Under the pieces are notes generated by a model. That model was not told the DNA's origin. It did not search any database and saw nothing but the letters and a program-made list of their open reading frames with translations. Shown here in pieces: positions 34,179-45,710 of a stretch of DNA of 64,000 nt. Where the stretch lies: assembly GCF_947179165.1 (NCBI RefSeq), contig NC_077240.1, positions 7,428,001-7,492,000 on the forward strand. Direction: 5' to 3'. The position numbers and the translations under genes are program-made. How positions within the stretch are numbered: position 1 is the first letter of the stretch; the number at the start of each line of letters is the position of its first letter. Source of the DNA: Solanum dulcamara. Lineage: Eukaryota > Streptophyta > Magnoliopsida > Solanales > Solanaceae.

Positions 34179-34400
34179 ATGGGAGAAGGGTCAAATATGT
34201 CTCTAAACTTGTTGAAAATGTTTAGATATATCCTCCGTTTGTAGTTTAGCTCACTCATGGCTCGCCATCTATATTTCAGCGCATATATACCCCTTTCAGC
34301 GTTAGTTGCTTTGTTGAAAAATATTTATTTTATATTACACGTGGAATTATCAAATTCTCATTTAATTGACAAATAATATTTATATTAACTAATAAATTCA
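34179..34400. mobile_element. Possible terminal repeat of a Mutator-like element
   Basis: GGGAGAAGGGTCAAATATGT, followed by CTAAACTTG, ATATATCCTCCGTT, GGCTC and CATATATACCCCTTTC, fits the style of Solanaceae MULE terminal repeats (AGGGTCAAATATGCCCCTAAA type). The matching right-hand repeat was not found, so the border is only inferred. The GRF gene begins 200 bp downstream. Confidence 0.4.
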
Positions 34401-34614
34401 ACCAATTAGATATATAAAAAATCGACCCTTGCCCTAATCCGATCCCAAAATACCTTTTAAACCTATTTACATCAAAAACCCTAAATGGGGTCTTTTCTTC
34501 TCCACCACTTTTCTTCTGCGCCGCTGGATTTCATTACCATCAAAAATGAGAAGTTCATGCCGCTAGGATTTTGAGAAGATTACTCCCATCGATTTCATTT
34601 CAAGTTTTTAAAAA

Positions 34615-35125
34615 ATGAGTCAGGGTTTGAGTGTTTCAAGTAGGTTAACGATGAACTGTCATTGTGGTATTGCAACGAGATTTTCACGGCTTTTACTCCA
34701 ATGAATGCTGGAAGACGCTTTTATAAATGTTCTAAGCCTAATGTAAATTTATCATACAATTTCATTGATTTTAAAATTTTCAACCACCATTAATTTCAAA
34801 TTCATATTTTGTGCAGGATTTTAAATGTGATTTCTGGATATGGATTGATGATCCACTCCATCCTAAAGTTGCAAATCTTATCCATAATTTAAAGATGGAA
34901 AATGATAATCTCCATTGTGAAAAGAAAGCTTTGGAGACAAGCATGGTTGATCTTGAAAAGTATTTGGCATCTGATAATGAAGAAAATTGTGAACGTCTAG
35001 ATGAAATTAGTGTTTCCAATAGTGAGGAAGTTGTTTTCGATAATGAAGAGGTTGTTGTCGATAAGTCTTTGGTGCATAGTAGTGATGGAAAACAAAAATG
35101 TAAGAAAAAAGTCTCTAAAATATGA
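34615..35125 (+). pseudogene. GRF zinc-finger / coiled-coil protein, frameshifted
   Basis: Two exons: 34615-34742 and 34817-35125. Exon 1 encodes CHCGIAT and, after a frame change near 34684, TPMNAGRRFYKCSKP; exon 2 continues DFKCDFWIWIDD. Together these give the Cys and aromatic pattern of a GRF zinc finger (CxC..RRFYxC..C.FW.W.D), thought to bind single-stranded nucleic acid. Then come a coiled coil (NLIHNLKMENDNLHCEKKAL) and an acidic tail. The intron has GT..AG borders. The frameshift within the zinc finger makes the gene dead unless the sequence has an error. Small GRF genes of this build are common in plants and often lie in or near MULE transposons. Confidence 0.7.
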
Positions 35126-35469
35126 ATTGTGTTAGCTATGTCGTGGTGTTTTTTTGCAGGATTCATCACATTTTGGATGATGAACTAGAAATTTCTAACT
35201 TTTGCCATTTCTATTTTGTAATGTTTAACTTAGAAAATATTAAACATATGTGATGTTGTTGATGACTTTGAAATTCTAGTTCATAATTTGATTTAGTTAT
35301 GATTTGTTAATTTCAATATAGCAACAATTGTAATGTCATTAAGGACATACTTGAGTTGCTACAGTGTTAGTCATATGGTCATTATTGAATCCCATTTCCA
35401 AAAGATGATAGCATGAATTGCTGCTGATTTTGTTGGTTATAGTAATGAGCACATTTTAATTAATGTTGT

Positions 35470-35625
35470 GACAATCCCTTCTCTGGGCTCACATATTCTG
35501 GTATTATTTATGCCAGAATCAATCAGTTCATCCCTTCCTTCACCCTGCAGGGCTTCGTGGGAATCGAACCCGGAACCTCTAGCTTCTTTACATCCACCTC
35601 ACGGGAACGCCTCTCACTAAATCCT
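35470..35625 (-). mobile_element. Possible tRNA-derived SINE, minus strand
   Basis: On the minus strand a strong B box occurs: GGTTCCGGGTTCGATTCCCA (35559-35578). Upstream on that strand is GAGGCGTTCCCGTGAGGTGG, at about the right spacing for an A box. Cloverleaf folding is not evident, so it is not a true tRNA gene. The 3' body ends near GGGATTGTCACAAC. Confidence 0.5.
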
Positions 35626-35820
35626 ATCATTTTCTCCTCTTGAAAACTAACTTTGATCATGTAAATTTTAATTTCGTTTTCAGAGTTTTGAATGAGTGGA
35701 GAGTTATAAGACTATAAGGTAGACCTAAGGAGGTTAATTGATGGTAAAAGGTCGAGAATATCTTTTTGGGGATATTAGAAAACACTAACCGCTTTTGGGA
35801 TGAATTTTACTTACCCACAT

Positions 35821-36060
35821 CCAGGTCCGTGATGCACAGTTGTTGCGGACCACACTGTCTCGCCAAATAATTTTACGCTTTGGTTTTTTATCAACACATT
35901 TCCAAGGTCTGTGACGCAGACTTGTCGCGGACCACACCACCTCATGAAATAATTTTATTTCTTTGTTGTTGATTCTTCATGGACAAGTCTGCGATGCGGA
36001 CCTGGCGCGGACTACACTGATTTGTCCAATACATTCCATGTTTTGGAATAAAAGTTGTTG
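35821..36060. repeat. Tandem repeat of about 81 bp, three decayed copies
   Basis: The anchor AGGTCCGTGATGC / AGGTCTGTGACGC / AAGTCTGCGATGC occurs at 35823, 35905 and 35985. Each is followed by GCGGACCACAC or GCGGACTACAC, then an AT-rich spacer (AAATAATTTTA). The anchor is much more GC-rich than its surroundings. It lies between the GRF gene and the MULE transposase. Confidence 0.75.
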
Positions 36061-36849
36061 GTCCTTATTCCGTGATGTCGATTTGCTTTGTTGCAGTGTA
36101 TTTTAGTCGCCTTGTGATTTTATTTCTCCCTTAAGTTTCAATTTCCATCAAATCATGCTTCTAATATCCCTTTGTACTCAATTAGACCTGAAAATTTCTA
36201 AACATGTTATTTAGTTACAACAATATGAAATATGCACAATATGAACTCAACTTTAGGAATTTTGTTTTCAAATCTAGCAATAATTTATGGGTTTTAGTTG
36301 CTATTGGGCACGTAAATGTGCCCAACATCAGGCATCATTTCGCCGAATGACACTAGCTCATCGAATTGTCTCGTTGAGTACAATTCTATACGTATATGAA
36401 TAATGAATCGAATATTTAGAGAAAAAAATTAGGGGATAACAAATGGTTTTACATTACCAAACCTGATGTGTTAGATTAATAAAGGAAAACTGAAAATTAA
36501 TTATAAGACAAAGCTAGGAGTGAATAAATACCTTTTGATTAATGCTTTTACAAGTCTTGTTAATTTTTCTATTGTTTTTTACATTTTTTCCTGTGGTGAC
36601 AAGTTAAAGACTTGAAGTAAGAATGTAGAATTGGAAACTATTTGCTTATGCTGATGCATATCAACATAATTGAAAAGAAGGTGTCAACGAAAGTTTCACC
36701 TAACTTAATCCTCATATGCTAAATGAACTAGCCCCCAAAAAATTACTACAAGCTATATTGTTTGTCAACCAACTGTAATTAACTATCAGAGGATTAAGAC
36801 AATAACAAACATAGAAAATAAATTACTAGAAATTATCATCGAGTAGTGG

Positions 36850-39677
36850 TTCTCCTCTTCCCTTAACCTCCATCATCTTGATCCTTTTCTTTTTTGCCAC
36901 CATTTGCATGTGTCCGGAAGGGACAGCTTCTTTTTCTTTCCATGTTATTTTGATTGGAGAATAAGGTAGATTAATTGGCACTGAGGCACCAGTGTGATCT
37001 CCAATAAATTAAATTTTTCTTGTATCAATTGAAACACTTCTTGTCTTCAACTTCTCAGCCCGTAAATCTGATTCACAAATCACCATTGATTTTAGGGGTG
37101 GGTCTTCTTCATTTCCAACATCAGGGCCATATGCTTCAAACTCTTGTGTTGTAGCTTGTGGTAGAAAAGTAGACTCTTGTGTACCAATCTCAGTTTCATA
37201 TTCACTTTCCATTGTTCTTGATTGTGAACTGGTGCTAGACAATTTTTTTTTGAATATGCATTATTTTCAGCAGATTTGTCCTATCAAAAAATTGCAATCA
37301 ATAAGTATGTTTTTAACGAACTTTCAATAAGAAAAAGTAAGAAAAAAGGAATATTCCCAATAAGTATTTTGTAGCTTACCTTGTAACAATTCTTTTTATT
37401 GTGGTTTGGTTCACCACAGTTACTGCATGTCATTTGAGTGCCCTTTATATATTGGGACCACTCACATTTTCTTTTGTTTGCTTCATCTGGTTCTTTATTC
37501 CTCTTCACTTTAGGTCTGCCAACTTGTTTCACAACATCATGAGGCAACATTGCACTTGGAGGATTAACCTTTAAGAACATTTGACCTCTTACAGGCTGCA
37601 TCTTGTGTTTATAGGTTAGCATGTAAGCCTCCTTGCTATACCACCAATGAATTTCAATTTTGAGATTTATTTTTTTATGTGTCAATGCTTTAATGGCATG
37701 AGGGTAGGGAATACCTGATAAATCTCAAATTCTGCAGGTATATTTTTTTTGTTCAGATTGACGGTGTATCTATGTTCTCCATCAGACACTTCATAGTCCC
37801 AATCTCCATTGAATTCCACCTTACTGTGATGTGCTATGGCCCTAAATTTAATGTAACTCTTCATGCAAGCTGGACTAAAATTAGCAACCTAAGTCCTCAA
37901 CTTATTTTCATTTTTCCTTAGCAATCCCATTACTTTTACTCTTATGTCTTCTAACATCTTGATTATTGGCTTTCCTCTAGCTTCAAGGATCCACGCATTG
38001 AATGACTCAGTGAAGTTGTTATCAACCATCATGTTCTTACACTGAGTATCAAAATAAGCTCTACACCATGCCTTTGGTGGATATTTCACCAAATCCCTTG
38101 CAGCATCTTTTGATAAATTTCCTAATTATTCAACTGGTCCTTGAACTCTTCATCATATGAACTCCATGCACACCACCATATAAGCTTTCTCATTTGATCA
38201 CTCCTCCACTTTTTGCACCAGTTACTCTCAATATCTCTCACACAATACCTATGCTAAGCTTCAAGCAACACTTTTTCAATAACATCTAATAATTTCTGTA
38301 ATAGTGAAACAAAAAAATGAGAAATATGAAATTAAAATATGAGAATCTAAAAGTAAAAGCTGGGAATAGTACTTTTTGCATATATGAAATGAATGTGATT
38401 CCTGTACCATCTTTAAGGTCCAAAGACCTCTTCAATAACTCAATGAACCAGCACCATGTCCTGCTTGTTTCTTTGTCCACTATTGCCCATGCTAGTGGAA
38501 AGAAACTGTTCATAGAATCTTGTCCTAGTGCAACCAACAACATGCCCTTACATCTACCTTTCAAGAATATACCATCAACTCCAATTAATGTCCTCAAATC
38601 AGATTTTCAGCCTTTTTTAGATCATCAAAACATATGTACATCCTCAAAAAAAAATCCTTCAGCTAGGACGTTCTTGGATATATTTATCAAAACATCACTT
38701 CCTGAATTAGACTGTTTAATCTTTTGGGCATAGGCCTTAATCTTGTTGTAGTCATCTATATAACTACCTTCCAACTTCTCAAGAATCATACACTTAGTCC
38801 TTTTAAGCATGGATTAAGACACATTCAACTTAAAAATTATTTTCAAGTTCTCCTCTCATATCTTTTACCTTGTACTTGATATTATTTTGAAGCTTGTTCT
38901 TGAAGTATTGAGCTAATGTGGCAAATCAGCTCTAGGATTAAAAAAGGCCTCTTCACATGTGTGTTTACTGATGAGAGTTTTTATCTTAAACCCTTCAGTC
39001 TTACCATCTCTTGAAATCAAACACCTAAAGGGACACCCCTCTTCACGACCATACCTAGTTCTCTTTGAGTCACACTTGATTATACTGAAAGCCCTTTTGT
39101 TAGCTAATGCATAAAAATTCACAACATGCCTACCTTCTTTCATATTCTTAAATGACATTCCAACTTGCAATTCCTTGTAATTTTTCAACCTATCACTTAC
39201 TACTCTTCTCTTTTCCTTGCTAATAGCCTCCATCCACTCATTATCATATTCCTCACCCTTAGAAAGATCCCATTCACAATCAAAATCAATACTGTGTTCA
39301 CAGTCTGTACCAACGTCAACATCAATAGAAAATGTTTCAGTATGTTGTGTGATAGGTTGAGCAAAGACTGTGAGCTCACCCTCCTCCACAACAAAGAAAT
39401 TGACAACTTTAAATTTCTCACACAATAGGATCAGGATGACCCTAATGCCATCATCCCCATCTACTATATAATGCATACCAGAGGGATCAGTGGCTATCAA
39501 TTGTTTAATTTGAGAAAGCCCTAACTTGAAAGTAAACTCATCACATATATCTTTATGACTCAATAATTCAGGATCAAAACTATGCCAAAAGTGCATCAAT
39601 TTGTTAGTGTATGCCAACTCAGGTGAAATGACCCAACTACCCACATAGTTGAATACAATATCAACTTCATCAATCAT
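36850..39677 (-). pseudogene. MuDR-type (MULE) transposase, degenerate
   Basis: Minus strand, in order: an N-terminal acidic region and MuDR domain (39677-38913; GMSFKNMKEGRHVVNFYALA and GCPFRCLISRDG), a helical segment (38810-38625), the DDE core (38597-38286; TLIGVDGIFLKGRCKGMLLV, then QDSMNSFFPLAWAIVDKE), a later core part (38092-37889; NNFTESFNAWILEARGKP), a damaged SWIM zinc finger near 37705-37740 (SGIPYPHAIKAL, with Tyr for the usual Cys) and a C-terminal zinc knuckle CSNCGEPNHNKKNC (37440-37395), then a tail to about 36850. The second catalytic Asp is lost: FISYMQK stands where family members have ISDxQKG. Stops and frameshifts break it throughout. It is inactive. Confidence 0.88.
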
Positions 39678-40165
39678 CCTTCAAAAATACATGAAAGAAA
39701 CAGTAAATTCAAAATAAAATCAGAGGGACCACATTAAACCAAACACATTAAAAGCTACAAAAATATAATAAAGTAAAGAAAAACATCAGGTCGAGACCAC
39801 CAAAAGCAAACAAAACAAAGCCTGCAAAGCATAAAAAAGCACATCCTTTAACATTAAACAATAGATTTCATGTGACCTTGGCACACACAATCAAATACCC
39901 ATACATGCTACACAATATCAACTTCATCATCCTTCAAAAATACATGAAAGAAAAAGTAAATTCAAAACAAAATTAGAGGGATTACATCAAACCAAACACA
40001 TCAAAAGCTACAAAAATGTAATAAAGTATTTGAAAACATCATCTCGAGACCACCAAAAGACAAACAAAATAAAGCCTAGAAAGGCATAAAAAGTACATCC
40101 TTTAACATTAAACAATAGATTTCATGTGATTTTGGTAGACACAATCAAATACCACACATGCCTCA
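39655..40165. repeat. Tandem duplication, about 253 bp units
   Basis: The unit beginning AATATCAACTTCATCAATCA occurs at 39655 and again at 39914. Landmarks TTCAAAAATACATGAAAGAA (39680 and 39933), CGAGACCACCAAAAG and CAATAGATTTCATGTGA appear in both copies with about 90% identity. Unit 1 overlaps the start codon of the transposase, so the duplicated part is its 5' leader. Confidence 0.85.
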
Positions 40166-43100
40166 TTAGGTCAACTTTAATCATATAACCCTAATCTAAC
40201 TAAAAAATGTAAGAAAATCAAATAGATAAAGCTTACCTTGACAGAATCTAAATATATCTATTTAGCATCTCATAGTTTTTTATTGTTAACACAAAAAATC
40301 TAAATAATTAATATAGCCATAATCTTTCCATGTAAATAAATATATCGCAATGCCAACTATAATAAAGTTGCTAATTTCCAATGATATTTAGACATGGCTT
40401 TCTATATTAACAAGGCCCTCTGCGTTTACTTTTGTGTTGCAACTTGATAAAATGAGTACACTGTATCACCTAATCTTTCTATATTGGTCATGGAGGTCGC
40501 TTAAATATGAATGATTACTTGTTGACCACACTCAACGTAGATATTTTTTTCATTTAGTACTCTTTTATGGAAGAGTACGTGATACAGTGTACTCATTTTA
40601 TAACCATAATAAATGCAACATTTGACTCTTTGTTCACTAGCACATGACATATAAAAGACTTTTCACTTATCTTTTCACGTACGGAGGTTCTTTGGATCAC
40701 TAACATCCTACTCCTTATAGCTATTTAAAATAATACACTCATTAAAAAAAAATTAGGATGTAAATTGAACATCATTTTCTAACTTATTCTTTTTATTTTA
40801 AAATAAGTGAATTGTTAAAATAATATATATTTATTAAAAAAAATGACATGAACTGAATATTATTTTCTACTTTTATTTTTTTAATTATTCTTAAAAATAT
40901 AAATAATTTAAAATAAAATCAAAAATATAAATAATTAAATCTCTTGAAATTATCACCTAAAAAATATTAATAAAGGGCGAAAATAGAAGAAGTTTCCAAC
41001 AATTAAATCATTTTTCATCATGAATCATCGATTTCTACTCAAAGTATTACAGAATATACACATATATTATCAGCACTCAAAATAATAAAGTTATAATTAA
41101 AGATATGGATTTAAAACTAACAATCATAGCTAAAGGGAGTTTAATAATTTTGAAAAAATTGTACACTAATTAAATTAAAATTAAATTAAAAAATATTTTT
41201 CTTTTAATTTTTTTCGAAAACTTCCTTACTGAAGAAGGCATATCAATAAAATTTTACACCAGATCCTATATTTGGTGTAAATTTAGTGTTTTGGTGCCCC
41301 AACCCAATATTAAATTTACACCAAATTTGGTGTGTGAATAGTGTTACACGAAATTTGGTGCAATACCATTTATCACGCCAATATTACTTGTTGAGTATTT
41401 TAATATTATTTCATTATACAATACTTTTAATTAAACATTATATAAATTGTATGTTTTAATAAAATATTTCATTAGTTTTTATGTAATATTTTTATAATAT
41501 TAATTTAAGATTAAAAAGTTATTTTTTTTATAAATTATTTTTCTATACATGACTTTTTTAAAAATTAAATTTATGTTAATTCTACTATAAATTTTCAATG
41601 GATATAATTATAATTATACTTCCCAAAAATTAAATATGCAAAAATATAAATTGGTGGACAAATAATACAATGTACTTTAGAATTATCGATTTCAACAATT
41701 TCTTGCTAGACATAAAAAAATAAGGATAAAGAAGTTCATTTTGAACTACGTAATTCATTAATAGAGCATTTATGTGAGCATCGTAGTAATCTTGAAAGTT
41801 GAATATTTATGTAGTATTTTAAAAAAAATTAATTGTGTAATGTTTATTTAATTATATTTCGTTAATGATTTCACTTTTATTTGTGTTATCCATTATTATG
41901 TATAATATGTAATATTTGCTAGCAATTTATATTATTTAAAAAATTATGATATAAAATAATTTTTTAATAAACGACTATAAGAAAATAATATAAAAATTAT
42001 ATATAGTAAATGTTTTAGAAAGAATTTTATTTTATGAAATAAGAAAATATAAATAAAATAAAAAATAATAATCTAATAATAAATAGAGAAAAAAAGATTT
42101 ATTTTTGATTTAAAATTTGATGCAATGAAATAAAGTTGATTTACCCTCAAAATAATACTGACATCAAATTTGATGTTCTGGTTGGAGATGCCTTGTAAAA
42201 ATCTAGCATGTTTTTCTTCTACACAATTCGGTATTTTTTGAATCCAGAAGATTCGAAAGTAGAATTTGCTTTTATCTTTTTACCCTTAATGGTGGTGACA
42301 TATTAATTGTAGTACAAGTTATCCGTCAAAAATGTATTGATGGATCACGTGGTCGTGTTTCACAACAGTTAAATCAGATAAAGGAAAGTGGGGACGATAT
42401 TTGATATTTGTATTGAAATTTAATTAATTTAAATTAAATTTTGTAGTACTTTTTTGAGATAGAGCTAAGATTTTTAAATATTTCGGATTCAAAATAGAAA
42501 TTGTAGTGAAAGAAGAACATCTCCATATACACAAGGGCAAATTTAGTAGGTAGATTATGGTGCACATGAACATGTGGTATTTCTGAAAATTAGAATTTTT
42601 TATTGATATAATTTATTTTTTTATCTGCAATATTCATATTGAAGTCAAACTAATTTTGATTTATATTGAATAGTTTTCATTTGAAGTGATGTTTTTTGCC
42701 CAAAAAAATTTTCATCCTCAAGATTCAAAAACGAAACCCCTGAGGAGGAATAGTTTTATTTCCTTACCACATTATCTCTACTTATAATGAGTTATGTGTG
42801 TCATCAAAAATTTTGTCCAAAAGAGTCCACCCATCTTATTAACCACCAATATTAAACTTTTATCATTATTTAACATCCCACATCAAATAGGCCCATTTAT
42901 ATTAATTAGAAGAATAAGCGCATACTAGGAAGTTTTTTTCATCCATTCCAAAACCATTCCAATTTTCTGCTTGAAATCGACTTGGTGTTTTTTAAAATTT
43001 TATATTCAATCAAACAATATTTGTATTAATTGAAATTGAAGTAATACTAATTTTACGCGCTAATTTTAAAGCAAGATATTGGCAATGCTATTAATAAAAA

Positions 43101-43375
43101 GAGTTCACTTCCTTAGAACACATAACATGCCTAATAGTATCATTTATTTTTTAATATGGATTGCCAGAATCATGCATTAACTTAATCTCAATTCTAGAGT
43201 ACAATATTACATTATATTTATAATATATGCTCTTCATCACACCTCTCTACACATACTAATACATAATAATAATAATATTACAAAAAGGAATTTTTGTGGT
43301 ATATTTGGGTTGGAAAAAAAAAGGGGCTAATAATGAGGAGCAAAAATCACGCTTTTTATCTACTACAAGGATCAC
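40166..43375. other. Intergenic, transposon-derived, no gene
   Basis: AT-rich. It contains the MITE candidate at 41236-42195. An inverted pair is present at 40449-40475 and 40570-40600: AATGAGTACACTGTATCAC and GTGATACAGTGTACTCATTT. This could be the ends of another small foldback element of about 150 bp. No coding sequence is recognised. Confidence 0.45.
41236..42195. mobile_element. Putative MITE with TTTGGTGT-rich ends
   Basis: The left end region (AGGCATATCA, then repeated TTTGGTGTAAAT and ACACCAAATTTGGTGT) and the right end (ACATCAAATTTGATGT, then GGTTGGAGATGCCT) are partly complementary; the outermost ten bases pair imperfectly. The interior is AT-rich. Elements with GGAGATGCC ends and TTGGTGT repeats are common in plants, but I could not confirm a target duplication. 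Confidence 0.4.
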
Positions 43376-44609
43376 TCAAAAAGAAATGTCTATCATGTCC
43401 AAAGCTAAATTTTCCATCATAAGAGATTCCACTTCTCCAGAGCAATTCATCTTTGTATTTGTTGTTCCATTTCCTGCATTTACAATCAAATCAATTAGAA
43501 TTCAATCCCTTATTATGCAAATCTAACTAGTACATTTTTAACTTTTAATTTCTCACAAATTGCAGAGAAATCAATTCTTTTTCCCACTAGCTGTTCTCTT
43601 TATATACAAAAAAGACAGAGCAATTATGACATGTTTAACTATTGACTTTTATGCACCGCGTGGTTATATTAAATCAATTGATGTGAAATGCATATTAAGC
43701 ATACATTCATTTTCTTATAACATGATGTAATGTTGTACGTACCATAAAAGGAATCTGAGACTGTTTGGTTGAAAGTAGGACTTGACATTTTCTTGAGTGG
43801 GCAAGAGGAAGAAAGTGGAAGAACAGGTAAATTTTGACAATTGCAAATCTCAATCATGTTGCCATCTGGGTCATGAAAGAATAGTTGATCTACAGTAACT
43901 CCACCTTCTTTTACAGTAGCAGTAACATATTCAATTTCCATGTCATTCAATCTCTGAATAATAAGGTCCATATCTGTGCATTGGAACGATATGTGATTGT
44001 CTTTTGGGTTTATTTTCCCACTCTTTGATTGAACATCTTCTTTTCCTAACAAATGGATTCCAATTCCATGGTTGAACAACCTGAAAAAAAATCAACCCCA
44101 AATATCAGACTTATTTTCTTTCTAATTTTCAAATCTTACGAGAGCATTGTCCGTGCATAACAGAATATTTAGGTAATGGGCTATTTTGTTTTTGAAATCT
44201 TAACAAAAAAACAGGGGTAGAACCGGCAGTAGTTTTGCACTTAATATTTATAAATAATTTATTCAAGATGCATAAAATTGTTTTTCTAGAAATTAAAATT
44301 CTAACTCTGCTTGACAAATAGATGTAAAAGTAGTAACAAATTAAAGATGGAACGTGTGTGTATTTACCAAGCACCATCAAAGTCAAAGGAAGATGGTCTT
44401 TTGATGAGTACAAAACCAAGGACTTGTTCATAAAATTGGGCAGATTTGGCAACAGATTTGCAGACATAAGAAACATGGTTCAATGCCAACAAAGGCATCC
44501 TGTTTTCCTCATCATATGAGGATGTTGTTGATGATGATGACGACGACGACGACGACCAATTGAAGTTTGTCTCCTCAACTGATTCTGCTTTCACAATTTC
44601 TCTTCCCAT
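43376..44609 (-). CDS. VOC / glyoxalase-I-like protein, copy 3
   Basis: Three exons on the minus strand: 44609-44368, 44080-43743 and 43473-43376, giving 225 residues. Splice positions and phases match those of the two tandem copies exactly. The VOC domain is intact: ALNHVSYVC, WLFNHGIGIH, DNHISFQC and HDPDGNMIEICN. It differs by a Ser-rich insert near residue 18-30, coded by a run of GTC/GTCG and TCA-type triplets on the plus strand (GATGATGATGACGACGACG), and a more divergent last exon (NCSGEVESLMMENLALDMI). An older duplicate than copies 1 and 2. The final exon is read from its conserved ending MIDISF; no single long frame shows it. Confidence 0.9.
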
Positions 44610-44721
44610 TATTGAACCTCCAAAGAATGACTAAAAAAGTTATGACAACCTTGAAATTAGCTTAAGCTAGATGGAAAAAAAGACTACTCTTGTATGTGCA
44701 ACTTTCTATTGCCAAAGCGCA

Positions 44722-44730
44722 CATATTTAT
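44722..44730 (-). promoter_or_regulatory. Likely TATA box of VOC gene 3
   Basis: On the minus strand the phrase GGTTATAAATATGTGCGC lies about 115 bp before the ATG. The TATAAATA core is a good plant TATA box. Confidence 0.45.
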
Positions 44731-45420
44731 AACCAAAAAGACTAGCTTAAGAGGTGTTTGGATTTTTTTGAAACGAGGTTGGGGTGGGCTGGTTGGGTAG
44801 GGTGGGGTGGGTGATAAGGAGCAAATTGTACATATCAAATCCTACATACATACACGTCAATAAGTATAATCTTATCCACCACCAACAAAAGGGTAATAGT
44901 AAATTAACTCAGTCACACCAACTAGCTAGTCCTCTACTAATTATTTTGATGCCCCGCCCGCGTCCCAGCTGTTTCACGTTTTGGTTGTCCTTATTTTTTA
45001 GTCTTGACGCGGATGACTTTATTCACTCATCATAACTTCCCTACCTACTCTCCTTTTTTTAAAAATTCCATCCACCTCAATTTATTTATATATGACACTG
45101 TCTAACTGAATAAAAAAAAAATTCTAGACTAAATTGATATATGACACTGTTTAACTGAATACAAGAAATAATCTCTAGACAAGAATTCTAATCCTGCATC
45201 ACAACCTATGGGCTGAAGGACAATCTCACATAAACATATATATTCTATGAGACGTAGGCCTAGAATCGGACAAATGAAAAGAAAAGAAGGATAATATGAC
45301 GTATAAATTGAACATACACCTATATGATAAGCGAGGTTTGCTCAAGTGGTTGAATACTTTCGTCATTTTTTTTGGTCAACAAACATTTGAGGATGAGTGA
45401 TAACACTATTGATCCTCCTA

Positions 45421-45545
45421 AATTACAACAACATACTCACTGAAATTCCATAAGTGGGGTTTGGAAGGGTAGAATGTACGCGAATTTTGTCACTACCTCG
45501 TGGAGACAGAGAGGCTGTTTCCAAAAGATTTTCGACTCAAATCTA
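45421..45545 (-). mobile_element. TS-like SINE, minus strand
   Basis: Read on the plus strand as the complement: ACAACAACATACTCACTGAA, ATTCCATAAGTGGGGTTTGG, AAGGGTAGAATGTACGCGAA, CTACCTCGTGGAGACAGAGA and GGCTGTTTCCAAAAGATTTT. This is the reverse of the Solanaceae TS SINE body, with its TTG-repeat tail at 45421-45432. It is more complete than the copy at 5519-5646. Confidence 0.85.
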
Positions 45546-45710
45546 GCAAATTCAGGTACAAAATAGACAAAGGCGATGACGAAAATATAGGAAGTAACAA
45601 TAAAATAGTGCGATAAACAAAATATTAGAAACAAGAACTACAATAAAGATGGAAAAAAGAACATACAACTGTATATTGTTCATATGACTTCAGACATTTG
45701 GATATATATA

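Noticed and set aside
35559..35578. Possible tRNA gene on the minus strand (GGTTCCGGGTTCGATTCCCA)
   Set aside because: No acceptor stem or anticodon arm found around the B box; better explained as a SINE.
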